Shown: positions 42,893 to 54,287 of the stretch, in pieces | Position numbering within the stretch: position 1 is the first letter of the stretch | Layout of the letters: the number at the start of each line of letters is the position of its first letter | Assembly (NCBI RefSeq): GCF_019175385.1 | Contig: NC_083339.1 | Coordinates: 45,351,330-45,415,329, forward strand | Direction: 5' to 3' | Length of the DNA: 64,000 bases | Source: Lycium barbarum | Taxonomy: Eukaryota > Streptophyta > Magnoliopsida > Solanales > Solanaceae | The notes under the pieces: model-generated | What the model was told of the DNA's origin: nothing | The model's database searches: none | The model's input: the letters and a program-made list of their open reading frames with translations, nothing else | Program-made: the position numbers and the translations under genes

Positions 42893-45800
42893 GCCAGGAG
42901 TTACCCGGTTATCTATATCCTTTGGACTCAGATGAGAGAGATGACGAAGGCCAGACAAGTGGATGGTGGGTAGACGATGATGAGGAGTACACTTCACCTT
43001 GTAGTTCACCAGATCAGATAGAGACCGATCGACTACAGGTATATTAGTCCTTTTTGGAATTTTCTATGTATGTGCATTTGCTGTATATTATTATTTAATA
43101 GTGGCGAGCGGAAACCTAAAGAGGCCGATAACCGAGTATTTATAAGTAACGGCGACCAAGGTGTGTTCGCTACCATTGGGAATCTGGAAATCTAGGACGG
43201 AAAGCAGTCATAAATACATATGAAAGGTGAATATTGAGAATTAAAAAGGCCAAAGTAGTAATTGTGTAGTCGGAAGAGTAAGAGACCCTTTCTAATTCGG
43301 AGGCAGATGCGTTACGAGAACGTTTTGGAATCTATCAAGATTTCAATTTGCTTTAGATTCTGTGGTGAAGGTTATGCGGTGAGGTGGATACGATTATACC
43401 AGCATTAACGCACCAGATTTCATCTGCATTTCGAGGTTAAGCGTGCTGGGGTGAGAGAAATACTAGGGTGGGTGACCCCCTGGGAAGTGTACAAAAGGTC
43501 CTATAAATTTAGATATAAGAGGCAAATCAGTAGCTAGAGCAGACTAAGGGAGATTGGAGTATGCGGAGTGGTTGGAGACAATAAGAGGTCGCGTAGAATG
43601 AGGCGGACTAGACCGGTGAAGAGAAAAAAGGTGCATCACAGCTCTAGAATTAGGGTGAGTTTGAATAGCATTTGGAAATATTTTGTAAGCGAGATGGTAG
43701 TAATTATATATATATACGTATGCATATGATATCCCATACGTTTCTATATCAGCGGGTATGTGTATCCTGGCAACTAACGTTGCGGTATATAGAAGGCATT
43801 AATCGAATAGGGTAACGAAGTTCAAGTGAAAACAAAATGGTACAAATGTTACAAGGTAAGCTGATGCTATTTTCACTACAGGTTAGGCTTGGAGAGTTTT
43901 GATGTAATGACATCTGGAAAGGAAAAAAAGTGAGTAGATGGAAGGTACGGAGATCAAAATGTCGGAAAAAGTGAAAAGTAAGAAACATGAGTGAGTGAAG
44001 CATCCAAGAGGGACAACGGGCAAGCACGGGACTTTTTGGGGTCAGAGAATAGGCTTCGATAAGTAGGGATAAAAGGATAGTGACCATGACGAGGAATGTG
44101 AAGTAAGAGAAAGAATGGTTAGGCCTTGCGACGATGTTAAGAGATTTCCAGCCCTTGAAAGGTATATAAAGGGATAAGTGTGCGGTCAAATTAACACGAT
44201 TGCCTCGGACATGGACAAGCTTTCCAAAAAGATGACTTAAGAATAGAACGGATTTGCACTTTTAAAGGAATATTTGACGAATTTCAGAGCCGATACTACA
44301 AATAACAAGAGAAGAAAGGTACTCGAGGAGAAAGAAACCCAAGGAAGGTTAAGGATGAAAGTACGAAAGGTATACTAATGGGTTGGTCGAAGGAAGATGA
44401 GAGCGTTTAAGAGTAAAGTAACTGGAAATTTTTAACCATGGGAGTAAGAAGGATACTTTAATGAGCTGGCGGTAGGAAACCGATTACTCATCGAGGAAAG
44501 AACAAGGATGATGAGTCGACACAATTGATTAGAAAATTAATTACATGGAATAAGAATTCATGTGAAGATCGAGAGATTCGATCATAGAGGAAATGGAATG
44601 AAATGTAAGGAACGTGCATGGAAGACCACCCGGCCGTAGCATTAGAAAGATAGATAAAGGTTCGATGAACGAGGATAGAGAGAGTGTAAATTGTAAGAAT
44701 TCTGTGCTGAGAGAAAAAGTAGCAGGACACTCGAAAAACTTGGATGCACAGCTACAACACAAACGCGTAGTTAAGAAGGATTATGAGTAAGTGAGGTAAG
44801 TGGGCGAAAGGACTAGTAATGGATGAAAGGGTATGGAAATGTTGAAAAAAAAATGATGATACAGACATAAAGGGAAGAAGAACTCAGGGAAAGAAGTTTT
44901 AGATATGTTATAAGCAAATTCGGGAAGAAAAATGAGGAGTAAGGTATAATCGAAGACTCCATAAAGGACGTGGTGAATCTCGATGTCCCCATTAACTAGC
45001 GAGTCCGGAAAACCGTTAGTCATAAAAGACAGAGGTGTGAAAAGACGGAAAAGAAGGCATCGAAATTGGATCTAACCCTTATAAGTATTCTGATTGGATA
45101 CAAGACTGTAACTAGCAAGAAGATAGACAAGTCAGATCATACGATAACGGAACCCCGGCCCTAAGAAGATCGTGAAGGGCGGCAGATAATTATCGAAGAC
45201 GACGGTTACTCGAAGGCTATGGGCGTATCAGGACCTCCTTAATAAGGGGGGGGAGAAAATACTAGGCTTGAAAGGAACTATGACGTTTCAAACTCCAAAA
45301 AAGGAGATTTATTATCTCGGGGCCAGAATTCGACACGTATTGGCACATCGGGAAGGTAACAGAAAGAAGTAGAAACATATTGACAATATGTGTACCATGA
45401 GGCAGACATAGGGAGAAAGTATGGAAGATAACCCAAGAGAGCACTTTACAGCAAGATAAACTACGATATTTTTAGACCATGATTTGAATCCCTCGTATGG
45501 GGCAAAAAAAAAAAGCGTCGTACCTAAGTATGCAGTGACATGCCCTAAAAGGTAATGAAAAGAGCAAGAAAGGTCTCTAAGATAAATTTACAAAGGGTGT
45601 TAGAGAGGATGACAAACCCAAAGAACCCTTGGGATGACAATGACAATTGTAATAAAAAGGAACAACGATTGGTAGTTTGGAAATTTTTGAAGGAAAGAAA
45701 CAACACTGCTCCTATAAATGGAAATAAAAGAGTTCACCGGATATTGGAAAATAGTTCATGGACCACTAATTATACTGAACATGAGATCATATGCTATGGA

Positions 45801-46709
45801 ATTATATGAACCGTCAACGTGAAGCTATGCCCAACTAAAATTGTAAGAAGGCCATACCGGAAAGCCAACAAGGAATAACGACTGACGAAACGATCGCCGA
45901 TACAAGGAAATCGAAGATAAGTATACTTGCATTGCAAGAGAGTCATAATAGAAGAATTGTCGTAGTCCTACGCTTCTGGGATTGTATTAATAGATGTGAG
46001 GGAAGGAAGTAAAGAAAAAGTTGTAGCAGGAGCTCAAAGATGTTGCGAGTTATGAAATTAGTTGAACTCGGATTATAAGTTTTCCATAAGTTTAACTGGA
46101 CTGCGAAGGATAATAAACGACGAAGAAACATTATGTATAGATGTATTTCGGATAATGATATAACTGTCCTTAGAAAGGAACATAACCATTAGGTTCACTA
46201 GCAACACAGTTATGCTGGGTAAACATTTGGCATGTAAGGGTAAAAGAGATGGCGACAAGGAGGTAAGCATTAGAGAGCCTAAATAATGGGCTACAAAAAA
46301 ATCGGTACAGTGTGTATCTAAGATCAACGGGTACAAAAAGGATAGCCCGAGATGGCACCGAAGGAGTAAACGCAAAGAGGGCGCCGTAAAGAGAGAAAGG
46401 AAGCTGCCCACTAACAAGGAAACACGGAGCGAAAAAAAAAAAGAGTACTTACAGCACGATGAATAGTTATGGCACGGCAAGTCAAGACTACCATAATGGA
46501 GAAAGAACAAGAGAAAGATGCTAGTTAATTTCTGATCATGTACACAAGGACAAAGAAGTGAAAGAAGATGACTATAGTCAATAAAAGAGTTAAGAAAGAA
46601 TGAGAAGAGACTGATCCAAGTTATAGTTTAAGCAAATGGTAATCGAACCCTAAAGGAAAAATAATTGTTCTAACGAATCAAAGATGGTGTCGTGGGTTGG
46701 TAATACTGC
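42893..46709 (+). mobile_element. G interior downstream of the ORF, non-coding
   Basis: The segment is purine-rich on the plus strand, without pol domains. Minus-strand open frames (up to 146 codons) have counterparts in K but are hydrophobic low-information translations of the purine-rich strand. It contains the 5S-like block, a TA-rich tract near 43708 and an internal PPT-like G7 tract at 45244-45256. It is homologous to D in reverse complement. Confidence 0.7.
43386..43488 (+). pseudogene. 5S rRNA-derived sequence inside G
   Basis: This is a gap-free match to nucleotides 1-103 of plant 5S rRNA as I recall it, with about 19 differences by eye. GTTAAGCGTGCT (A-box region) is exact, and GGTGGGTGACC and CCTGGGAAGT (C-box region) are kept. 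The last ~17 nt of 5S are replaced by element sequence, so helix I cannot form. It lies about 1.05 kb after the 5' LTR, in the sense orientation. Confidence 0.85.
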
Positions 46710-46745
46710 AACGTTCGAGGACGAATGTTTCTAAGGGGGGAAGGA
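46710..46745 (+). other. PPT of G with adjacent palindrome
   Basis: AACGTTCGAGGACGAATGTT (46710-46729) is followed by AAGGGGGGAAGGA (46733-46745), which abuts the 3' LTR TGTTACACC at 46746. Confidence 0.88.
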
Positions 46746-49207
46746 TGTTACACCCTGTATCTTCGAAGAGCACTTATCAAATGTGAAACCTAAGTACGTT
46801 GAGTTAGGGTTAAGTAAAACCACTTTGGAATATAAGGAGCAAGCATTATTAAGTTTATTTAATGAGTGAAGGATGTATATAAGGTATACCGGAAGGTTTT
46901 ATAAGGAAATGGGTGGAGGATTGGAGAAAGGATAGGTAATGTTTTGTGTGAGAATTTTGGTCCAACTTGAGGGACAAATATCTCTTAGCATATAAAGTTT
47001 TTTGAAGTGAAACAAAACCCTAAAATGAAGTTTGTCGAGTCTAGTTTCCAACGCAAGAAATATCTAATCGATAGGACATCGGAGTAGAGAATTATGGACG
47101 TTACAAGTTCAGCTGACGGAGCAGAAACGCGTGCTACAGTAATTCTACAGTAAAGGACCTGCTACAGTGCTGCTATAGTAAAATGCTACAGTGTACCCCG
47201 ACCCGAATTTGACCCTTATATAAAGGGTAATTACCCCCTTTTTTCATCAGATTTTCCTAGAAAATTCCAGAAATTGGAAGAGGGAAAGTGAGGGAATCAA
47301 AAGTGAGCAATTTTTAAGTCGCGAAGTAGTGGTCTTGGTCCGGGTAACGCATGGTTGTGATTCTAGTATTGTTTTGCGGTGGAATTTAGCGTGGATATTG
47401 ACGATATTGCTGTATTAACAAGAAAAAAGGTATGAATCTTTCTCTTTTGGTATTATTTAAGGCTAATTTACGGAGATAAAGTCGCTAAATAATTGTATAA
47501 TGGGTTGATTAGTTATGGAAGTTGGAAAACAGCGTGTGGGTTGTTCTATGGAATACTTTGGTGTTGGAAATGATGTTATGGATGTTGGTATTGTTATTAT
47601 TGTTGTTAGTTGTTGAATTGAGAATTCGGGCTAGGCATATAAATAGGGAAAATGCTGCCCGATTTTCGGCAAAATATAGAATAGTTTGATTTGAAACTTG
47701 GAACAAGTGTGTGATAAAGAGGCTAACGTTAGTGTAAATCCTCTTAAATGTAGACTTGCGAGCTCGGACGAATAAGCGTAACTAATAGGAGGTCGAACAG
47801 GTATGTTAAGGCTCGTCCCTTTCTTTCAGAGGCATGATTCCTATGTTATGACTTCATAAATGTTTCCATATCTTCCTTATTTTCAAAAGTTAGATGTTTA
47901 TGACTCCAAGGCATAATTCCTTTCCTAATAATTCATAAATATTTTCCAAAATGCTCGTATTTTCCAAACCAAAGGTTGTGATTATGTGAGCTCTTATGAT
48001 AACAATGATGGATATGTTGTTCAATGACAACGATGATGTCAAAAATAAGAATATTATTATGATGACTATGATGAGAACGATTTTATGTTTAAAGGTTCCA
48101 AGTTTATGATTTCGATGACGATATGAGAATATTGAGCTATCTTTTGACCTTTCTTAATTTTATTCGTTGTTTTTGGCCTCACCTTAAAATAATTGTTCCT
48201 TCTAGGAGAGATAGAGCGATGATTATTCCATAATATAATCGGAGGGTACCGACCTCACGTCACTCCGATGTATTTATAGCTTTTCTTGGGCTCTCACGCA
48301 TGATGCTTATATGATATATGTATATGTATATGGGGAATATGGGAAAAAGGGCTAGGCGCTATAGACACATGGCCACCTGATCAGCTGGTATCATATGACA
48401 TGTTATCATCCCGGACGCGGGATGCCCGGACGAGGGACATATGTGGTTACATGAATCGGAGCCGACGTTCCTCGGTAATATGATATGTTTTATTTTCTGT
48501 ATAAATGAACAAGAAATGTTTTTAAAAGAAAGCTAAGCATGTATGGCATCCGCTCTAAGAGGCACTCATATGTACAGGTCACTCTTTTATCTTACGATAT
48601 GCTCTATATTTCCATTCTGTTATTATTCATACTTTACATCCCTTACTATGTTATTATTCATACCTTACATACTCGGTACATTACTCGAACTGCCGTCTCT
48701 TCTTGTGGACGCTGCGTTCATGCTCGCAGGATCAGGTAGACAGTCGGACGATCCATCGCAGTAGGACCTCTCCTCAGCAACAGTCAGTACGCTCCATCGA
48801 TCCAGAGCTACAACCCTTTTGGTATGCTATTCGGTTACGTACATATATGGGTACGGAAGGGCCTTGTCCTGTCATTTCTACAGTTTGTACTCCACAGAGG
48901 TCTATAGACAGTGATATGTAGTCGTGATGTTATGCAGCCTCGTCGGCGTTTATTTTGTTGTACAGTATATATGTGTAGCAGCCATATTGGCTTGCGCTGT
49001 TACTCTCAGTGTTTAGGTTTATATGTCTGTGTTGGCCTTGAGTTCCTGGTACGGTTTCTTTTGTGTTGATTGTTCGGGAGACAGTATAGCTCAGTTATAG
49101 ATTGTATATAGGCCCAGGATAGTCAGTGAGAAGTAAATGAAAGCACATGAGTGTTTGTCCAGTAGCGGTCGGGCACTTGTTACGGCCCATCGGTTTGGGT
49201 CGTGACA
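46746..49207 (+). mobile_element. 3' LTR of G (2462 bp)
   Basis: The LTR runs complete from TGTTACACCCTG to GGGTCGTGACA. It has a GCTACAG cluster (47131-47200), TATAAATA (47638-47645), TTACGTCAC-type and CACGTCACT boxes near 48250-48265, CCCGGACGCGGG (about 48411-48422) and the GTAC module (about 48660-48730). The large antisense frames are not genes. Confidence 0.9.
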
Positions 49208-49908
49208 GATTTCTTGGCTTGGATGAACCCTAGTGAGCTTCTTGCACTTGATTCACTTGAATTTATGATATAAACCTTTGATTTCCTTTGTATTCTTGAA
49301 GATGAAATGTGTAGAATCCTCTAGAAGTCTTGAGAGAGATAGGGAAGTGGAAAGAATGAGAAAATAAGAGTGGGAACATGTATTTATACTTGCAACTTAT
49401 TCAGCCCGTCGGGTATTATACGGACCACTTATACGGTCCATATAACATTGTACGGTCCGTATAAGTGTCCGTGGTTCACCATCAGGGAAAACATCTTCCT
49501 GTTAGGTGTTATACGGACCCTTATATGGACCGTATAATGTTATACGGACTGTATAAGTGGTGGTATAATCCCAAGTCTCATAAATTGTTTCTGTCGTTCG
49601 TTTGATCTCCAATCCTTATGGAACCTTCTTGACACTTGTTTAACACTTCATTACCAATCTAAGGAGCATTATAACTTTTCTTTAAGACATCATCAAGTCG
49701 ACATTAACTCGATACTTTACAGATCTTTCTTCAAAATACAACTTGCGCTCAACATTCTTTAACGAACTTTTTTCTCTTCCTTCCAACGTCTTTGGAATCT
49801 TAATTAAAATCATTAATAACCTTTCTTACTTATAGAAACATCGTGTACTCCTTACCCTGCGTTAGCCTATTCACTAGGCAACGACATGAAATTTTTCGAG
49901 GTGTAACA
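49208..49908 (-). mobile_element. 5' LTR of C, U3-side piece
   Basis: The piece resumes C LTR sequence after G, resembling B LTR near 38905-39467. It holds TATACGG(T/A)CCGTATA-type palindromes (49411-49563) and ends GAGGTGTAACA at 49908, the outer edge of element C. Confidence 0.82.
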
Positions 49909-50621
49909 CTAAGTATCTTGATATTGTGCTGTTTAGCTGTTAGATGACAGAGGCAGGTAAGTATAGCTAGATTCTTTATTGACTCTTCAGTTTATCTTGT
50001 AATTCAGTTTAGTATCAGTTTTAGTCACCTTACATATTTGGTACATTATTTCATACTGACGTTCATTTGCTAGGGACGCTGTGTTTATGCCCGCAGGTTC
50101 AGATAAGTAGTTGGAGGGACCTCCATAGTAGATTGCTGAGTACCAGCTAGTGTGGTAAGCTCCATGACATTCGAAGTTTCCAAGTCCCGAGTTTTGTGTA
50201 TATACAGATGATGGCTAGGTCGGGGCCTTGTCCTGAACATAGTACATTCACTACTCTTTAGAGGCCTATAGACGTATTCTGTATGTCCAATATTGTCAGT
50301 ATGGCGGCCTTGTCGGCCCTTGTATATATTACCTTTTGGCTTTTGCTGGTTGTAGACTTAAAGGATGGCCTTGTTGACCTGCATAGCGATACTTGTGTTC
50401 TACATGACGGGATGATCCCGCTTTTAGTTGAGTTGATTGTTGTTCACAGATATGTTAGCGTATGGCCTTGTCGGCGTAAGTTATGATACCACACTTATAG
50501 ATCGGCTTTATTGGCCTAAGCTAGTCATTGAGACACAGGTTATACAAGTTACAAATTGGTATGCTCAGACCTGGTGAGGCACCGGATGTCGGCCACGCCT
50601 CCTCAGATTTGGGGCGTGACA
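49909..50621 (+). mobile_element. LTR of element H, part right of the C insertion
   Basis: The segment ends GGGCGTGACA. It carries the shared GTAC module (about 50028-50096), a donor-like CAGGTAAGT (49954-49962) and the GGGCCTTGTCC repeat near 50222. It starts directly at the C edge, so C inserted into this LTR; CTAAG (49909-49913) is the likely TSD copy. To the right it abuts integrase sequence, implying H inserted into element I. The rest of H is off-window. Confidence 0.75.
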
Positions 50622-51380
50622 ATCAGAAACCTAGCGGATTGGTGCAAAATATAGATATCCCAATGTGGAAATGGGAGATGATTAATGTGGACTTCGTTAA
50701 GGGTTTTCCTCATTCCAATCGTAAGTTTGATACTATATGGGTGATCAGGGATAGGCTGACAAAATCAGCTCATTTCTTACCGGTCAAGACTACATATACG
50801 GCCGAGGGCTATGCAAAGCTGTTCGATTACATGGTATTCCCGTCTCTATATTATCTGATAGAGGTGCTCAGTTCACAGCTAACTTTTGGAGGTCCTTCCA
50901 AAGGTTTTTAGGTATGCAGGGTAATCTTAGCAGAACCTTTCATCCACAAACGGACGGGCAAAGCAGAACGCACAATATAGCCGCTCAAAGATATGTTGCG
51001 AGCTTGTGTGCTAGACTTTAAAGGAAGTTGGGATGATGATCTACCGCTTATTGAATTTTCATATAAAAATAGTTACCATGCCAGCATCAAGATGGCCCCT
51101 AATGAGGCTTTATATAGGAGGAGATGTAGATCTCCTATAGGGTGGTTCGAGGTCGGCAAAATGGAGTTATTCGGTCCTGACTTGGTACATCAAGCTATAG
51201 AGAAAGTCAAGCTTATTTAGGAGCGTTTGTTGACTACTCGAAGTCATCAAAAGTCGTATTCAGATGTACGACGACGAGACTTAGAGTTCAAAGCCGATGA
51301 TTGGGTCTTTTTGAAGATTTTTCCTATGAAGGGCGTGATAATACTGGGAAATAAAGGCATTTTTAGCCCGAGATACATTA
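50622..51380 (+). pseudogene. pol: Integrase fragment of element I, broken at both ends
   Basis: The fragment starts inside the integrase after the zinc finger (QKPSGLVQNIDIP). It has MINVDFVKGFP with the first Asp, IWVIRDRLTKSAHFLPVKTT, then a frameshift before the SDRGAQFT motif and another near the HPQTDGQ motif. Further pieces are [34 protein letters not shown] and DVRRRDLEFKADDWVFLK, and it ends at SPRYI where K begins. A TAG lies at 51218. It is more divergent from A, B and C than they are from each other. It was cut by H on the left and K on the right. Confidence 0.85.
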
Positions 51381-54067
51381 TGTTACACCTCGTCTCTTCG
51401 AAGAGCACTTATCAAATTTGAAACATAAGTACGTTGAGTTAGGGTTAAGTAAAACCACTTTGGAATATAAGGAGCAAGCATTATTAATTATATTTAATGA
51501 GTGAAGGATGTATATAGGGTATACCGGAAGGTTTTATAAGGCAATGAGTGGAAAAAATGCAGTAGTACGACTTTGGAGAAAGGATGGGTAATGTTTTGTG
51601 TGAAAACTTTGATCCAACTTGGGGGACGAATAACTCTTAGCATATGAAGTGTTTTAAGGTGAAACAAAAGCCCAAAATGAATATCGTCAAGTCTAGTTTC
51701 CAACGCAACAAACCGCTCATCGATAAGACATTGGAGTCGGGAATTATGGACATTACATGTTCAGCTGACAGAGCAGAAACGCGTGCTACAGTACTGCTGC
51801 AGTAACCGACTGCTACCGTAAAATGCTACAGTACCCCCTACCCGAATTTGACCCTTACAAAAAGGGTAAGAACCCCTTTTGTTTTCACCAGATTTTGCTA
51901 GAAAATTCTAGAAATTGAAGAGGGAGAGTGAGGAAAACAAAAGGTGAGCAATTTTCAAGTATTGGAGTAGTGGTTTAGGTCCGGGTATCGCATGGTTGTG
52001 ATTCTAGTATTGTTTTGTGGTGGATTTTAGCGTGGATATTGAGGGTATTGCTGTCTTAACAAGAAAAGAGGAATGAATCTTTCTCTTTTGCTATTATTTA
52101 AGGTTTATTTACGGAGATAAAGTCGTTAAATAATTGTGTAGTAAGTTGGTTAGTTATGGAAGATGGAAAATAGCGTGTGGGCTGTTTTATGGTACATATT
52201 GGTGTTGGAAATGATGTTGTTGATGTTGGTGTTGTTGTTGTGTTGTTGGTTGTTGGATTATGATTTCGGGCTAGGCATATAAATAGGGGAGATGCTGCCC
52301 GATTTTCGGCAGAATATAAAGTAGTTTAAATTGAAAGCTTAGTGCACGTATGCAACGATGAGTCTAACGATAGTGTGAATTCTCTCAAATGTAGATTTAC
52401 GAGTACGGACGGATAAGTGTAGAAAATAGGAGGCCGAACACGTATGTTAAGGCTTGCCCCTTTCTTTCAAAGGCATGATTCTGATGTTATGGCTTCATAA
52501 ATGTTTCCATATCATCCTTGTTTTCAAAAGTTAGATGTTTATGACTCCATGGCATAATTCCTTTCCTAATAATTCATAAATTGTTTTTCAAAATGTTCGT
52601 ATTTTCTAAGTCAGAGATTTATGGCTCCGTGAGCTCTTATGATAACAACGATGAGCCTGTTTTCACAATCATAATGATGATGTCAAAGATGAGCATATTT
52701 TCCTACGATGATTATGATGATGATGATTCCGTGTTTAAAGGTTCCAAGTTTACGATTTCAATGACGATATAAGAATGTTGAGTTATTTCTTGACTTCTCA
52801 ATTTTATTCATGAATGATGACTACTTTTAAAGATTCCAAAATATATGAATTGACGCCTTATGAGATTTATGACCTTATTCTATGTTCTCTCTTGATGTTG
52901 TTTTTCATTGATAGTCTCACCTCATAATAATTGTTCCTTTAAGGTGAGACAAAGAGACCATGATTATTCCATAATATAATCGACCGACCTTACGCCACTC
53001 CAATAGAGACATAACTTTCCTTGGGCTCTCATGCATGCTACTTATATAATATATGTATATACATATGGGGAATATGGGAAAAAGGGCTAGAGCGTTATAT
53101 ATGCATAACCACCTAATCAATTGGTATTATATAGACGCGTAACCACTTGATCAGTTGGTATTATATGGGAAAGAGGGATAGAGCACTATAGATGCGTAAC
53201 CACCTGATCAGTTGGTATTATATGACATGATACCATCCCGGACGCGGGACATGTGTGGCTAAATGGATTGGAGCCGACGCCTCGGCAACATGATATGTTC
53301 TATTTTATGTATACATGAACAAAAAATGTTTTTCAAATAAAGCATTACTATGGATATATGTATATATGTGGATCGAGCGCCACGTTCCGCAGCACTAAGC
53401 ATGCAGGGTACCCGCCTAAAAGGCACTCATATGTACAGGTTACTCTTTTATCTTACGATATGCTCTATATTTCCATTATGTTATTATCCTTGCTTGTATC
53501 CCTTATTATATTATCGTTCATGCCTTACATACTCGGTACATTACTCGTACTGACGTCCCTTCTTGTGGACGCTGCGTTCATGCCCGCAGGATCAGGTAGC
53601 GAGTCGGATGATTCACAACAGTAGGACCTCTCCTCAGCAACAGTCGGTACGCTCCATTGATCTGGAGCTTCAGTCCGTTTGGTATTCCATCTTGTTACGT
53701 ACATATATGGGTACGGCAGGGCCTTGTCCTGTCCCTTCCACAGTTTGTATTCTATAGAGGTCTGTAGACAGTGATATGTAGTCGTGTTGTTATGCAGCCT
53801 CGGCGGCGTGTATTTTGTTGTACAGTATATATGTATGGCGGCCAAATCGGCTCACGCTGTTATTCTCAGTGTTTATGTTTATATGTATGCGTTGGCCGTG
53901 AGTTCCCGGTACGGTTTCTTTTATGTTGAATGTTCGGGAGACAGTATATCACAGTTACAGATTATATATGGGCCCAGGATAGTCAGTGAGAAGTAAATGC
54001 AAGCACAGGAGTGCTTGGCCAGTAGTGGTCAAGCACTTGTTACGGCCTATCGGTTTGGGTCGTGACA
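51381..54067 (+). mobile_element. 5' LTR of K (2687 bp)
   Basis: The LTR runs from TGTTACACCTCG to GGGTCGTGACA. It has a GCTACAG cluster (51783-51835), TATAAATA (52278-52285) with hairpin GCTGCCCGATTTTCGGC (52294-52310), a GTATGT site (52442-52447) and CTCACCT/AAGGTGAG (52916-52948). CGACCTTACGCCAC (near 52985), CCCGGACGCGGG (53238-53249) and the GTAC module (53521-53590) follow. Confidence 0.9.
53063..53225. repeat. Imperfect triplication in the K 5' LTR
   Basis: Three copies of a unit containing CGTAACCACCTGATCAGTTG or close variants, each followed by GTATTATAT, start near 53104, 53138 and 53194. The G LTRs have one copy (near 41490 and 48367). Confidence 0.8.
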
Positions 54068-54071
54068 AAAG

Positions 54072-54083
54072 TGGTATCAGAGC
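54072..54083 (+). other. PBS of K
   Basis: TGGTATCAGAGC, perfect, 5 nt after the LTR end at 54067. Confidence 0.9.
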
Positions 54084-54287
54084 AGTTCGTCCTAGGGATT
54101 GTCTACAGACCGTGTCCGGTAGAGTCCTGTTTATGGGTGTGAAGCCGGCCACACTTATAAATAGGAAGCTGCAGGGCATTTAGGAATCATTGACCTTCCT
54201 TCTGTCTTTGATCATGCGATAGAGCCAGAGTCTAGGAAAGATCGCTTCTGATCCTTTTTCCTGTAGGTAGGCGCAGACTGACGAGAG

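Larger units (their letters stand above)
39861..49207 (+). mobile_element. Non-autonomous LTR retrotransposon G (LARD-like)
   Basis: The element has a 5' LTR (39861-42332, left end truncated), PBS (42337-42348), a small ORF (42554-42892), a 5S-like block (43386-43488), non-coding interior, PPT and a complete 3' LTR (46746-49207). No protease, RT, RNase H or integrase is present over 4.4 kb of interior. It is close to K in every part. The right flank GATTT (49208-49212) is C LTR; the left TSD is lost. Confidence 0.88.
26662..49908 (-). mobile_element. Ty3/gypsy Tekay-type retrotransposon C, 5' portion, with B and G nested in its 5' LTR
   Basis: Minus-strand gag to RNase H start (29524 down to 26662) is cut by the insertion of A. 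A PBS lies at 29717-29728, and the 5' LTR survives as 29733-30611, 39473-39860 and 49208-49908. The outer edge reads TGTAACA (49902-49908). The 3' half of C should lie left of the window, beyond A. Removing B and G rejoins LTR sequence colinear with the B LTR, apart from a deletion at G's left edge. Confidence 0.82.

Noticed and set aside
43386..43488. Functional 5S rRNA gene
   Set aside because: The last ~17 nt of 5S are missing, helix I cannot form, about 18% of positions differ and no T-run terminator follows. It is treated as a 5S-derived element component.
44488..46510. Several minus-strand open frames in the G interior (and 55773-58378 in K), hydrophobic, up to 155 codons
   Set aside because: They are antisense to the element, Leu/Phe/Ser-rich because the plus strand is purine-rich, and start and stop at different places in G and K. 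No domain or signal is convincing.
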